A stretch of 64,000 bases of DNA from Symbiodinium natans (taxonomy: Eukaryota > Sar > Dinophyceae > Suessiales > Symbiodiniaceae). The position numbers and the translations under genes are program-made. This document shows, in pieces, positions 38,976 through 44,830 of the stretch. The stretch lies in the NCBI GenBank assembly GCA_905221605.1, contig CAJNDS010000002.1:1059881-1123880 (forward strand), written 5' to 3'. The first letter of the stretch is position 1. The number at the start of each line of letters is the position of its first letter. Below the pieces are notes generated by a model. It had not been told where the DNA came from. It did not search any database and was given only the letters and a program-made list of their open reading frames with translations.

Positions 38976-41900
38976 CGGCGCAGTTATGAATGGAGTCATA
39001 AGGGCCCTACTTTGGACTCGGGCAGACAGGTAAGAGAACCCTACTTCGGAGCAGACCCGGCAAAAAAAAAAAATATATATATATATATACTTTATAAGTA
39101 GCTATAATGGAAACCCAGAACGAAAACACCCTTTAAACTATAGTACTCCTAAACCCTGAACCCTAAACCCACAGCCCAAAAATATGTTAAAGTTTAATAC
39201 TCCAAAACCCAGACAGGGTACTTTTTCAAATCTGGTGAAGGGTGTTCGACACCCCGGCCGAGCAGGGTTGAGGGTTTAGGGTTTAGGGTTTAGGGTTTAG
39301 GGTTTAGGGTTTAGGGTTTCGGGGGTTTAGGGTTTAGGGTTGAGAGTTTAACGTAAATACCCCCTGCACACCCCGCATGTTCGGCCAAAACAACTTAAAA
39401 CCTGCCAGAATCGTAAGCCCCTGGCAAGTTGGGCAAACTCGATCAGAAGCCCTGAGCGCTCACGGGCACGTTGGCTTCTGGGTTGGTTGCTTCAGCTTCA
39501 GTGGGCCCATAATGATATGGGCAGTTGTCTCTACCTTTCGGAATACCCGCCTTACCTCTGTTGTACTTGGAGGTTCATTGTAATTGTTAACCAACCGTAA
39601 CTGCACTTATAACCCACTTGTAAACACCTTTGGTGCGCTAATATGGTTATAAGTACAGTTTTAATTGGTTCATAAGTACCATGAACCTTCAAGTAGGCCC
39701 AAGAGTAACCTGGAATAGAAAGGGCGCCCTTTTTTGGTTAAAGGGTGCTGAGAGGGGAACCTCGACCCTGAAAAAAGGCAATAAGGGCCTTCTCTGGGAG
39801 CAGGGAAATCTCGAGATTAGCACGTCGAGTGCTCTTGACCCAACAACCTGTTCGCACATTGTATGCAGATTTGTTGTAGATTAGGATGTCCCCACCCTAA
39901 ACCCTAAACCCTGAATAGGGATTGTATTAGGGGGTATGCTTATTCGTTGCCTCTTTGAGACAAGCAAGGCATGCATGGCTGATCTCCGATACGATAGATG
40001 GAGCGACTGCGCAAGTGAATTTGGCATGCAATTCAATCTGAAGGGGGGTTTAGGGTTTAGGGTTTCGGGTTTAGAGTTTAGGGTTAGGGTTTAGGGTTGA
40101 GGGTTTAGGGTAATATATGGGGGTCGGAATAAATACTAACAGTATTCCCTTATGGTCCCTTTATACATATGCTATAGGCTATAACAACCCCCAAAACCCT
40201 ATTCTAATTACCAAGGCCCCTGTAGTATGCAACGAGGACTGCTAAGCATGCACGCAGAAGATGGTGAAGCGCTGATGGCATGTATGGGGAAGACGATTCG
40301 GCATCGTAACCCTAAACCCTAAACCCTCAACCCTAATGACAGCGGTGTGCCCGTTGCACAGGGCGGTTGTGGTGGCATCAACGAGATGTGAATTACAACC
40401 ATTACCCTTAGGTTCAAAGTAGCCCAAAAACCTTGTACAAGAAGGCCTTTGGGCCCAAATATTCTAGAATAAGAGCCTTAGGGTTACACAGCCTGTCATC
40501 GCGTGATTTCAGCCCGAACAGGTGCGACGTACCCCGACTTCGACTTGAGACTTTGGCCCACTGCTGAGATGCCCACTCCAAACTTCTGAGGGTGGCACCG
40601 TACTCTAGTCCCTATTGAGGACTGTTAGTACAAGGGGGAACATCCCAAGTTGTAGATGAAGTGTGTTTGAATGCAACAGCTGATTCGAGACTAGCTAGGG
40701 AGAGACGAAATGTTGAAAAGATGCAAAGACTGCGTAAACAAAGGGCAACACAGATGCAATACATGTGCGAACCAAGACAGCCAGGCGAACCGACGTTGAT
40801 TCGATGTACTCTGCCGCTATCATTTTAGTGTACTCTGCAACCCTAGTATGGTAGGAATGAAATGAGCACTTTTGTGGGATCCAGGTGCACACTACATGAG
40901 CTGCAAACCCTCGAACTGCGCCGAGCATGTGGAAGTTGCAGCTCGGGTGTGGAGCTCGGGAAACAGGCTAAGGAATCGGTGGTTCGGGTTTGCCGGTTTA
41001 GGGTGTAGGGTTTAGGGTTTAGGGTTACATAAAAGCTAGATCCTGAAGCTTGAAACCTCAAACCCCGCTACTGAAGCCCAGCAGCCGTGATCCAAGCCCG
41101 CAATCTCAATGGCATCGTCGACTTGCACCCGGAACGGAGCCAGAATCTGCAAAGGGGTGTGCCATTTCAGGATCAAGGTTGTCTAGGGTTTAGGGTTTAG
41201 GGTTTAGGGTTTAGGGTTTGGGGTTTGGGGTTTGGGGTTTGTGGGTTTTGGCGTCGCATTCAAGGGCTTAGGGTTTAGGGTTTAGGGTTCAGGGCTTGGG
41301 GTTTACGGTCCGTAGGGTTGTTTGTAACCTCTAGAACTGCAGAGGTATGTCACTGTCCAAAGCCCGGCCAGTGATCTTTGACGACTCAATTGCTTAGCAA
41401 TCGCCCTATACCCCCTAAACCCTAAACCCTAAACCCTAAACCCTAAACCCTAAACCCTAAACCCTAAACCCTAAACCCTAAACCCTAAACCCTAAACAAC
41501 AACATGCAGCAACCCGTAGGTCCTATATATGGCAGCAGGCTACAGGGTTCCTTCGAGGTGCCCCAGCTAGTGTCTAGCTCATCTACGAGGTTGGCGCCTA
41601 AAAGCCTCGGAGCAACTCCTGAATATGATCCTCTAGAGGTTTAGGGTTTAGGGTTTAGGGTTTAGGGTTTAGGGCTTAGGGTTTAGGGTTTAGGAATTAG
41701 GGCCAATCGGAGAAAACATGCAAAATACCCTCAACCCCCAAACCCCAAACCCTACATCAACCTGTAGAACGCATGTGAGGTATCCCAATGGGCCTACCCA
41801 ATCCAGATTAAAACGCTTGGGGCTCTCTGACCTAAGACACAAGTGTCTTAGACAACGCTAGGAGGACTTCTTTACTCTTCCAAGGGCTTGTCGCCTAGGG

Positions 41901-44830
41901 GTGTAAGGTTTAGGGTTTAGGGTTTAGGGTTTAGGGTTTGGGGTTTAGGGTTTAGGGTTTAGGGTTTAGGAGCAACCAGCCATCCTGAGATGATGCCCAG
42001 AAACCGGCGCGAAGAAGCTGTCAGACATCTTGAGGGGCTCGTTCTGGAGAAGCTCGTGCACCTCCTGTGATCTTGGGGGGATAGGTGCGGGGGGATAGGT
42101 GGGGTTTAGGATTTGGGGTTTGGGGTTTGGGGTTTAGGGTTTGGGGTTTGGGGTTTCGGGTTGGAATTAAAGAATAGAATTTAGAGTTTAGCAGCAATTG
42201 GGGGAACTTCAGTGTTAAAGGTTGAAGATGTAAGAGTCCGACACAATTGCACCAGTAGATCATAGCCCATGTGCATATTGAGTGTTTTGAGACAAGTACG
42301 GATGCCAACACTAAAGCCGGACGACGACTAGGTAGAAGCTCGCGTCATGGGCCGAAACTTACTGACATCAACTTGGTTCTCGAGACCAGCAACAAGCAAC
42401 GCAATCACGGCAACATAACGCAAGCGCTGCAAAACCATCGCCATCTCACCCCCCCCTCTGCCAGATACCCGAAACCCTACACCCCTAGATTCCTCGATAC
42501 TAACCCTAAACCCTAAACCCTAAACCCCAGAGAAGTAACCAAGCTCCACGCCTGGTTGTGCTGGAATATGGAGGGGTACATCTTTCGGAGCACGAGGAAG
42601 GCAATGAAACAACCTGACCCCCAGCTTTTCGCAAAGAGAAAAGAGAGAGAAATAGAGCATTTTTGAAAAATGGAGATGAAGATACATGCATAGAAAAGAG
42701 ACAGAGAAAGAGAAAGGAAGGACAGAAAGATGTAAGTACGGAAAACAAAAAAAGCAAACAGAGAGAGAGAGAGAGAGAGATTCGTGCGGCTTCCCCGACG
42801 GAGTGGATTTACTATAGGGGCCTGAATAATCAGAATAGGGTTCTGCGGGGCATGATCGTATAAGTACAAGGGAACCATAAGGGAATATTGAACCCTAAAC
42901 CCTAAACCCTAAACATTATTAGTAACTATTCCGCCCCCTATATTAGTCTTGACCAAGGGGCCGCGCGACCCGAACCTGTTCCCTGCGCTCCTGGAAGCCC
43001 CATACCCTGAAAGTCGCCAAGAAACCCTCAAACCAAAGTGCCCCGCACCCTAGACCCTAAACCCTAAACCCTAAACCAGCAACGATTTTAAACTCCAGGC
43101 CTCGAACCAACCGAAACCCGAAAACCAGCCGTGGACACCCCTGCAAGACAACAAACTTTCCGGTCTCTTACACATGGGTGGTTGTTAAATTGTTTGTCCT
43201 TTTTTTGGACCCCCCATTACAATACGGCAGCTAACATTTAGGGTACCCCAAAAGGGATCATAATGTTGACAACCACCCAAATAGAACCAACACGGATAGC
43301 TCCGGCCAGTCCATAGAAGGAGGCCTTCGGGTTCAGGGTTTAGGGCTTAGGGTTTTGGGGTTTAGGGTTTCGGGTTTAGGGTTTAGGATTTAGGGTTCAG
43401 GGTGCAAAACTATAGGATTCCTCGATCAGGGCTTCGTGTGCTTTGCCCTGAAAATAATCCTAGATGGGGGTTTCCGAAAGTAGGGGGTGCCTTACTCGGG
43501 GCCTTGCTATAAGGGAATCTTACTATTTGGGGGTCAAAATTGTGGGGTCCCTATATCGGAACCCCCTAGCACGGATCCTCTTAAACCCAATAAAGGGAAA
43601 TTGCATGGGGTTTAGGGTTTAGGGTTTAGGGCAAGGGCGGCCTGACTTGTAAAGTTCAGGATTCAAGGTTTATTGGGGGGTGCAGGGTTCCTATACCCAC
43701 CCCCCCCCCCCCCTAGAACCATCATAGAAAATATGTTTTAACTCTTTATATTCCTCTTGGGATTTGTATGAACAAAACAAATGCAAACAACTAATTCCTA
43801 AGGGGATCGGGGGTTCAGGGTTTAAGGAGACCCTAAACCCGAAACCCTAACTTATTCAGGGGCCCCTCCAAAAAAGGGCCGACAGGTGTTGACCCTGGGC
43901 TGCAGCCCGGTCAAATTTGGGGTTTAGGGTTCGGGGTTTAGGGTTTAGGGTTTGGGGTTTAGGGTTTAGGGTTTACGGCTTAGGGTTCGGGGTTTGGGCC
44001 AGGTAGCCCACCGCGAGACTCAGGTTGGTGGCTATGCCAGCCCAAAACGCTGCAAAATCGCCTTTGGCGTTGAAGGTGATGCCCACCTCGATGCCCTAAA
44101 CCCTAAACCCTAAACCCTAAACCCTAAACCCTAAACCCTAAACCCTAAACCCTAAACCCTAAACCCTAAACCCTAAACCCTGGACTTGGTGTTGACGGTT
44201 TGGGGTTGGGGGGTAGTACGGTGCTAGGGCTTGAAAAGCTGAAGCTGTCATTGGAGGATGGAAAGAACCAAAAAGTCCCTAGTGACCGGGCTCCTACATG
44301 CGCTGATATGTGGGGGTTTCCGAAATTGGGGGGGGGGGGGGGGAGGGGGGTTACCTTGTTTTGGCTCCTTACTGTAAGGGAATGCTGCTATTGGGGGTCT
44401 ATAGTAGGGATCCCTTCTTTTTGTAAACGTGGACAAGATCATTTCTCACGCGCAGTGGGAGCCTTCTGGGGGTTCTACTTTTTGGATCCTCCCTGGGGTC
44501 TGGGTAGGGCTCTTCGCCAATGTTGTGGTCTGAGAGTTCACGGTTTGGTACTCCCTCAATATCTGGTGACCTACATGCCTCCGCAACCTCCTCTCCCCAA
44601 TGCGAGGCCATGAGGCCCCCTTAAAAAGCTTGAACCCTTAAGCACCTAACCCCTTCAAGCACAAGTTGCTTTTACCTCCTCTGTGCCCCTAAACCCGAAA
44701 TCCTAAACCCTAGCCCTAAACCCTAAACCCTCTAGACCCTAAACCCCAATCCCAAAAGCGCAGCCCCAGCAGCAATTGCGGCACCACTCACATTTTGGGG
44801 ATCGAAGATGGTGGTCGTGCTGGTATCATC
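7182..44830 (-). CDS. OSCA/CSC1/TMEM63-like channel gene, 39-exon core
   Basis: Predicted multi-pass membrane protein resembling osmosensitive/mechanosensitive calcium-permeable channels. The model is the join of 39 minus-strand exons listed separately; they total 2,148 nt and stay in one frame through 38 junctions. Seen in order: first membrane segment (AFWAGIATNLSCFIAFLVL), AGLD motif, second segment (MKMMLMLGAPALVLL), third segment (ALYVWYVVCAVQLL), cytosolic PHM7_cyt-like domain (TVLVEFIP to AFVTFKDQQ to STPPDPSDIRFDDL), then the RSN1_7TM-like block (ITNLTTLE, LFMSFLPTFL, WYFYF, SSLPTATHF, EPEDQDYYGG, TLSPLITV, GGVFW, YIILMTGVLL) and a YTQPA tail. A length near 715 residues suits the family. 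Family assignment rests on motif order recognised by eye; exon ends are inferred from AG acceptors, GT/GC/GA donors and phase. Only about 6% of the span is coding. Confidence 0.85.
7472..7578 (-). CDS. Channel exon near C-terminus
   Basis: Longest exon, 107 nt: GSPPSYAEASSASVWLWSYR followed by RFDHRFHLDNLPLRD. The YRRF and LP elements fit the family. A GA donor gives the right phase; a GC four bases on would not. Confidence 0.85.
8458..8530 (-). CDS. Channel exon: LIYIILMTGVLL membrane segment
   Basis: LIYIILMTGVLLQRAANIVP then GVIA. CCTCAG acceptor, GTGGCT donor; begins with the base completing Gly from the previous exon. Confidence 0.92.
8989..9041 (-). CDS. Channel exon ADLGGVFWSTKMKHVQQG
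   Basis: LGGVFW is a conserved element before the penultimate membrane segment. TTGCAG acceptor, GC donor in phase 2. Confidence 0.93.
9732..9758 (-). CDS. Channel microexon VYAETKKAM
   Basis: 27 nt. YAETKK directly precedes LGGVFW in relatives. TTAAG acceptor, GC donor GCTTCT. Confidence 0.8.
10267..10469. mobile_element. Family A copy with telomeric insert
   Basis: Both termini present. About 37 bp of TTTAGGG/TTAGGGC units at 10,321-10,357 separate the left arm from the centre. Confidence 0.85.
10940..11043. mobile_element. Inverted-repeat element family D
   Basis: Ends ttgggatgttccccttatac and ctagcataaggggtggcatc. Other copies: 24069-24146, 40595-40655 (right part), 47752-47843, 54915-55012. 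Confidence 0.85.
11675..11707 (-). CDS. Channel microexon PKWICVRKNIT (tentative)
   Basis: 33 nt, CCTCAG acceptor and GTAACC donor, phase 0. Chosen because it fits both neighbours. A competing island near 10,229 (RYVYAY) could not be placed in phase. The family has a short R-Y-rich stretch here. Confidence 0.5.
11986..12047 (-). CDS. Channel exon TLSPLITVLCLFNGLLAFAS
   Basis: Membrane segment with the SPLI motif. CCCAAG acceptor; GC donor at 11,985 in phase 0. Confidence 0.9.
12066..12230 (+). repeat. TTTAGGG array with length variants
   Basis: Mixture of 7-mers and 8-mers (TTTAGGGG) within the intron upstream of the SPLI exon. Confidence 0.95.
12525..12617. mobile_element. Inverted-repeat element family F
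   Basis: ggctacttctcaaaactatg ... taatattgagaactcacca. Other copies: 5268-5335 (right half), 8836-8935, 43178-43278. Confidence 0.8.
13603..13659 (-). CDS. Channel exon MGSRSARHTLMAVTGLVF
   Basis: Completes YYGGMGSRSAR, then a membrane segment. GGCCAG acceptor, GC donor GCCACG. Confidence 0.92.
14204..14254 (-). CDS. Channel exon with EPEDQDYYG motif
   Basis: DKARERAEPEDQDYYGG; EPEDQDYYG is strongly diagnostic of chromalveolate OSCA-like proteins in my recollection of the family. CTCAG acceptor, GC donor. Confidence 0.95.
14279..14400 (-). repeat. CCCTAAA array
   Basis: Perfect then degenerate units beside the EPEDQDYYG exon. Confidence 0.95.
15478..15548 (-). CDS. Channel exon MNMLRYVNVVKYLGFRKA
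   Basis: WGTHLMNMLRYVNVVKYLGF. AAGCAG acceptor and the most canonical donor of the gene, GTAAGA. Confidence 0.9.
15833..15921 (-). CDS. Channel exon with SSLPTATHFYLNYV motif
   Basis: NPTSIFPLLASSLPTATHFY then LNYVPVQPL; the LP.A..F.L.Y motif is a core RSN1_7TM signature. The donor GCGGGTTTAGGG merges into a telomeric array within three bases of the exon. Confidence 0.95.
16307..16350 (-). CDS. Channel exon GTSLWDRMSELIQD
   Basis: GGCAG acceptor, GC donor GCGTCT. Joins directly to NPTSIF in the next exon, giving the DNPTSI motif found in fungal CSC1 relatives. Confidence 0.88.
17002..17035 (-). CDS. Channel exon VVFVLLVRLGI
   Basis: Membrane segment after WYFYF. TTCGAG acceptor; GC donor GCGAGG leaves T, completing Leu in the next exon. 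A longer version starting 26 nt upstream is open but breaks the match. Confidence 0.85.
17277..17353 (-). repeat. CCCTAAA array
   Basis: Eleven units, one CCCTGAA variant, in the intron before the VVFVLLV exon. Confidence 0.95.
17641..17992. repeat. Exon-end segment repeated four times between telomeric arrays
   Basis: Copies of a 30-52 bp segment (core gagctcaggaggtggc) at about 17,670, 17,752, 17,868 and 17,964 alternate with CCCTAAA arrays. The rightmost copy is the 3' end and donor of the WYFYF exon. The others are degenerate. Confidence 0.8.
17977..18027 (-). CDS. Channel exon ADAWEQHYIQQWYFYFL
   Basis: 51 nt, CTTCAG acceptor, GC donor GCCACC. The WYFYF element is a strong family match. 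Its 3' end and donor region are copied three more times downstream between telomeric arrays. Confidence 0.92.
19442..19474 (-). CDS. Channel exon VLIFNSCFALK
   Basis: TTCCAG acceptor and GC donor GCCGCG. The reading continues as ALK-ADAW in the next exon, matching the LKA.AW pattern of the family. Confidence 0.85.
20455..20560. repeat. Repeat family J
   Basis: taccttgggccccctaaggt ... aaatgatcc; related copy at 31,985-32,075. Confidence 0.6.
20665..20765. mobile_element. Inverted-repeat element family E
   Basis: gggggtttccgaattta ... gtcccctatttttgtaaac. Other copies: 6880-6985, 9925-10065, 43462-43570, 44310-44430. Confidence 0.8.
20953..21018 (-). CDS. Channel exon LTLFMSFLPTFL
   Basis: AATIGLTLFMSFLPTFLATL: membrane segment with the FLPTFL motif. 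CCTGAG acceptor, GTCTTT donor. Confidence 0.92.
21405..21562. mobile_element. Repeat family G
   Basis: Shares tgggtcccttg, gggccc and aagggaccatgtaactaccc with copies at 17385-17535, 32565-32630 and 49335-49460; inverted ends. Confidence 0.7.
21681..21737 (-). CDS. Channel exon FLGTFFDNNPSMAAMWSSL
   Basis: Loop before the next membrane segment. GTTCAG acceptor, GTACCT donor, phase 0 at both ends. Confidence 0.8.
22420..22502 (-). CDS. Channel exon: first segment of the 7TM block
   Basis: MIAGLFFGFIPIVAAITNLT then TLESVSK. The IP....ITNL..LE pattern is characteristic. GCAAG acceptor, GTCTGG donor. Confidence 0.92.
22527..22597 (-). repeat. CCCTAAA array
   Basis: Ten perfect units in the intron upstream of the ITNLTTLE exon; orientation opposite to the usual acceptor-side array. 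Confidence 0.95.
22985..23105. repeat. Repeat family H
   Basis: gagtttttagctgccc ... aggatctaaagttacagta; copies at 14845-14935 and 26300-26395. No obvious terminal inverted repeats. Confidence 0.75.
23153..23195 (-). CDS. Channel exon IDFRLETARHALGY
   Basis: 43 nt linking the DIRFDDL exon to the next membrane segment. GGCAG acceptor, GC donor leaving one base that completes Gly. Confidence 0.8.
24225..24293 (-). CDS. Channel exon with PPDPSDIRFDDL motif
   Basis: EEFLVSTPPDPSDIRFDDLQ. The PP.P.D(I/V).F..L element closes the cytosolic domain across OSCA/CSC1 proteins. CATCAG acceptor, GTCGTG donor, phase 0 both sides. Confidence 0.93.
24464..24577. mobile_element. Inverted-repeat element family C
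   Basis: Ends ttggtagcccagtaaccata and gtaccactgggctaccaag. Other copies: 13195-13266, 18960-19042, 45173-45283, 48910-49032. Confidence 0.85.
24899..24931 (-). CDS. Channel exon ALNMRYTADDA
   Basis: 33 nt following the AFVTF strand. CCCAG acceptor, GC donor GCTTGG. A GT seven bases downstream would break the frame of the next exon. Confidence 0.75.
25505..25557 (+). repeat. Poly-G tract
   Basis: About 45 uninterrupted G followed directly by a TTTAGGG array. Confidence 0.95.
26464..26516 (-). CDS. Channel exon with AFVTFKD motif
   Basis: ISSSAFVTFKDQQQSIM; AFVTF is a hallmark strand of the cytosolic domain in this family. AAGCAG acceptor adjoining a telomeric array, GTACTG donor. Confidence 0.92.
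26611..26814. repeat. 46-bp inverted repeat of degenerate telomeric units
   Basis: Arms 26,611-26,656 and 26,769-26,814 are reverse complements with one mismatch in 46, including non-canonical units (ggagttataagggtttgtaa). They sit in the intron between the VAEFRDELL and AFVTF exons. Confidence 0.9.
27098..27140 (-). CDS. Channel exon VAEFRDELLKSTEG
   Basis: Continues the charged helix. CTGCAG acceptor, GTCGAC donor with one base left, completing Arg in the next exon. Confidence 0.8.
27450..27782 (-). CDS. Nested 110-codon ORF, unknown protein
   Basis: ATG to TAA without introns, lying on the sense strand inside the channel intron 27,141-28,863. The product is balanced in composition and helical (ALTFGSLCEAFYAALADEPE; TLETLLECRILHRSTPP; LHNRFHAGAGTSFVEL), unlike the repeat-derived frames around it. 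Telomeric units are absent from most of the 700 bp around it, which suggests inserted DNA. It could be an intronless retrocopy, part of a mobile element, or an exon of a different gene. No function recognised. Confidence 0.55.
   Translation of the reverse strand: MHPGVKTAYLASVKARGIVEGARGELEPVVRTALRSGPMRALTFGSLCEAFYAALADEPEYKNLRNTLETLLECRILHRSTPPSILKHLINLHNRFHAGAGTSFVELALT
28864..28925 (-). CDS. Channel exon: charged helix
   Basis: EPDEKEREKLTKALEDAEKE, predicted coiled or helical segment of the cytosolic domain. GAAAAG acceptor, GC donor GCGCCC. Confidence 0.8.
28938..29190 (+). repeat. Long degenerate TTTAGGG array
   Basis: About 250 bp of units with TTCGGG and TCTAGGG variants on the acceptor side of the 28.9-kb exon. 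Confidence 0.95.
29830..29866 (-). CDS. Channel exon ELHEAEFAWDKS
   Basis: Charged helix continuing the cytosolic domain. AGTCAG acceptor, GC donor (GCAGGG) leaving one base that makes Gly with the next exon. Confidence 0.75.
30835..30945 (+). repeat. TTTATAGGG 9-mer array
   Basis: About eleven 9-mer units with TTTGTAGGG variants in the intron between the VRHTGKL and ELHEAEF exons. Confidence 0.9.
31327..31391 (-). CDS. Channel exon: VRHTGKL region
   Basis: AITNVNFVRHTGKLQKRLLA, cytosolic domain. GCCAG acceptor, GTCAGG donor, phase 0 at the 3' end. An alternative acceptor eight bases upstream exists. Confidence 0.85.
33108..33142 (-). CDS. Channel microexon FRTVQALTALL
   Basis: 35 nt, CCCAG acceptor and GTCTTT donor. 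Fills the gap between the IPHEP and VRHTGKL exons, in phase with both, at the place where the family has a short amphipathic helix. Confidence 0.7.
33179..33462 (+). repeat. Largest TTTAGGG array of the window
   Basis: About 280 bp, broken twice by TTTAGG or TTTATTTAGG units. Lies in a channel intron, not at a chromosome end. Confidence 0.97.
33880..34036. repeat. TA and CATA microsatellites
   Basis: (ta)n then about twenty catacata units; gives meaningless His-Thr-Tyr frames. Confidence 0.97.
34182..34217 (-). CDS. Channel exon: TVLVEFIPHEP
   Basis: 36 nt coding NTVLVEFIPHEP, the TVLV..IP signature that begins the PHM7_cyt-like domain. CTCAG acceptor. The GC donor at 34,181 gives the best phase; a GA donor six bases on is possible. 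Confidence 0.88.
34922..34983 (-). CDS. Channel exon: start of cytosolic domain
   Basis: ETKFEDRRKQWLMKMPLPRA, matching the F..RR..WL pattern that follows the third membrane segment. AAAAAG acceptor, GC donor (GCTGTG), phase 2 at the 3' end. Confidence 0.9.
35527..35570 (-). CDS. Channel exon: third membrane segment
   Basis: ALYVWYVVCAVQLL, hydrophobic, ending at a GTATTC donor in phase 0. Confidence 0.85.
35617..35735 (+). repeat. TTTAGGG array
   Basis: About sixteen units immediately upstream (sense direction) of the third-membrane-segment exon. Confidence 0.95.
35745..35781 (-). CDS. Channel microexon DLSDFECFMRSN
   Basis: 37 nt, AATGAG acceptor and GTGTCT donor. Phase agrees with both neighbours; leads into the third membrane segment. 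Confidence 0.7.
36000..36300 (+). repeat. TTTAGGG array turning into TTTATAGGG 9-mers
   Basis: The 9-mer TTTATAGGG repeats about fifteen times at 36,098-36,255. The same intron carries CCCTATAAA-like and CCCTGTAAA units at 36,660-36,760 in inverse orientation. Confidence 0.95.
36935..37035. mobile_element. Family B element nested in family K
   Basis: The family K sequences on both sides resume at matching points (gtataattac), so B inserted after K. Confidence 0.75.
37120..37187 (-). CDS. Channel exon after second membrane segment
   Basis: PLYAFSGGHAADNRLSLIGF then AN. The GG.AA...LS.IGF.N pattern is typical just ahead of the third membrane segment. CCCAAG acceptor, GTGAAA donor. Confidence 0.85.
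37676..37790 (-). repeat. CCCTAAA array downstream of the second-membrane-segment exon
   Basis: About fifteen units. With the opposite array at 37,888-37,996 it brackets the 49-nt exon. Confidence 0.95.
37839..37887 (-). CDS. Channel exon: second membrane segment
   Basis: VMKMMLMLGAPALVLL directly after CCCTAAACCCAG, an acceptor formed at the end of a telomeric C-strand array. GC donor, one base left over. Confidence 0.85.
37888..37996 (+). repeat. TTTAGGG array forming an acceptor
   Basis: In the sense (minus) direction this array ends CCCTAAACCCAG and abuts the exon, so the telomeric unit plus AG is the 3' splice site. Confidence 0.9.
38921..38974 (-). repeat. Poly-C tract
   Basis: About 54 C, adjoining TA/CATA microsatellites at 38,700-38,880. 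Confidence 0.95.
39426..39451 (-). CDS. Channel microexon LLIEFAQL
   Basis: Only 26 nt. It supplies the LLIEF-type residues that follow AGLD in the family and fits the phases of both neighbours exactly (GC donor GCCAGG). Without it the AGLD-to-membrane spacing would be several residues too short. Confidence 0.75.
39564..39695. mobile_element. Family A copy, uninterrupted
   Basis: Good reference copy of about 130 bp: left arm, gcgctaatatggttataag-like centre, right arm. Directly abuts a family B copy. Confidence 0.85.
41086..41146 (-). CDS. Channel exon with AGLD motif
   Basis: ILAPFRVQVDDAIEIAGLDH. The AGLD motif precedes the second membrane segment across the family. TTTGCAG acceptor, GC donor leaving one base. 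Confidence 0.85.
41410..41496 (-). repeat. CCCTAAA array
   Basis: About twelve units inside the AGLD-exon upstream intron. Confidence 0.95.
42005..42064 (-). CDS. Channel exon: N-terminal cytosolic loop
   Basis: EVHELLQNEPLKMSDSFFAP after a CACAG acceptor. Either GTTTCT at 42,004 or a GC two codons earlier could be the donor; both keep phase 0. Confidence 0.75.
42552..42613 (-). CDS. Channel exon: end of first membrane segment
   Basis: CFIAFLVLRKMYPSIFQHNQ: membrane segment followed by the LRK.YP pattern seen at this place in OSCA/CSC1 proteins. GC donor (GCGTGG), phase 0 at the 3' end. Confidence 0.85.
42810..42955. mobile_element. Inverted-repeat element family K, with clean telomeric insert
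   Basis: Compared with the copy at 40,105-40,215, this one carries 24 bp of telomeric C-strand at about 42,890-42,914 inside the right arm. A third copy, 36,855-37,085, is split by a family B element. Confidence 0.8.
44020..44095 (-). CDS. Channel exon: first membrane segment
   Basis: Reads GIEVGITFNAKGDFAAFWAG then IATNL. The acceptor TTTAG appears to be supplied by the last telomeric unit of the upstream array; an alternative acceptor lies 9 nt inside. The GTCTCG donor leaves one base that completes a Ser codon with the next exon. Confidence 0.8.
44096..44180 (-). repeat. CCCTAAA array abutting first-membrane exon
   Basis: Twelve units; in the sense direction it reads TTTAGGG up to the exon and appears to provide the TTTAG acceptor. 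Confidence 0.95.
44792..44830 (-). CDS. Channel exon: DDTSTTTIFDPQN
   Basis: 39 nt between CCACAG acceptor and a canonical GTGAGT donor; thirteen hydrophilic codons just before the first membrane segment, so predicted extracellular. Phase 0 at both ends. Confidence 0.65.

Noticed and set aside
42350-42445. Start-like MAMVLQRLRYVAVIALLVAG on the minus strand
   Set aside because: Lies between two channel exons that already join in phase; kept out as probably incidental.
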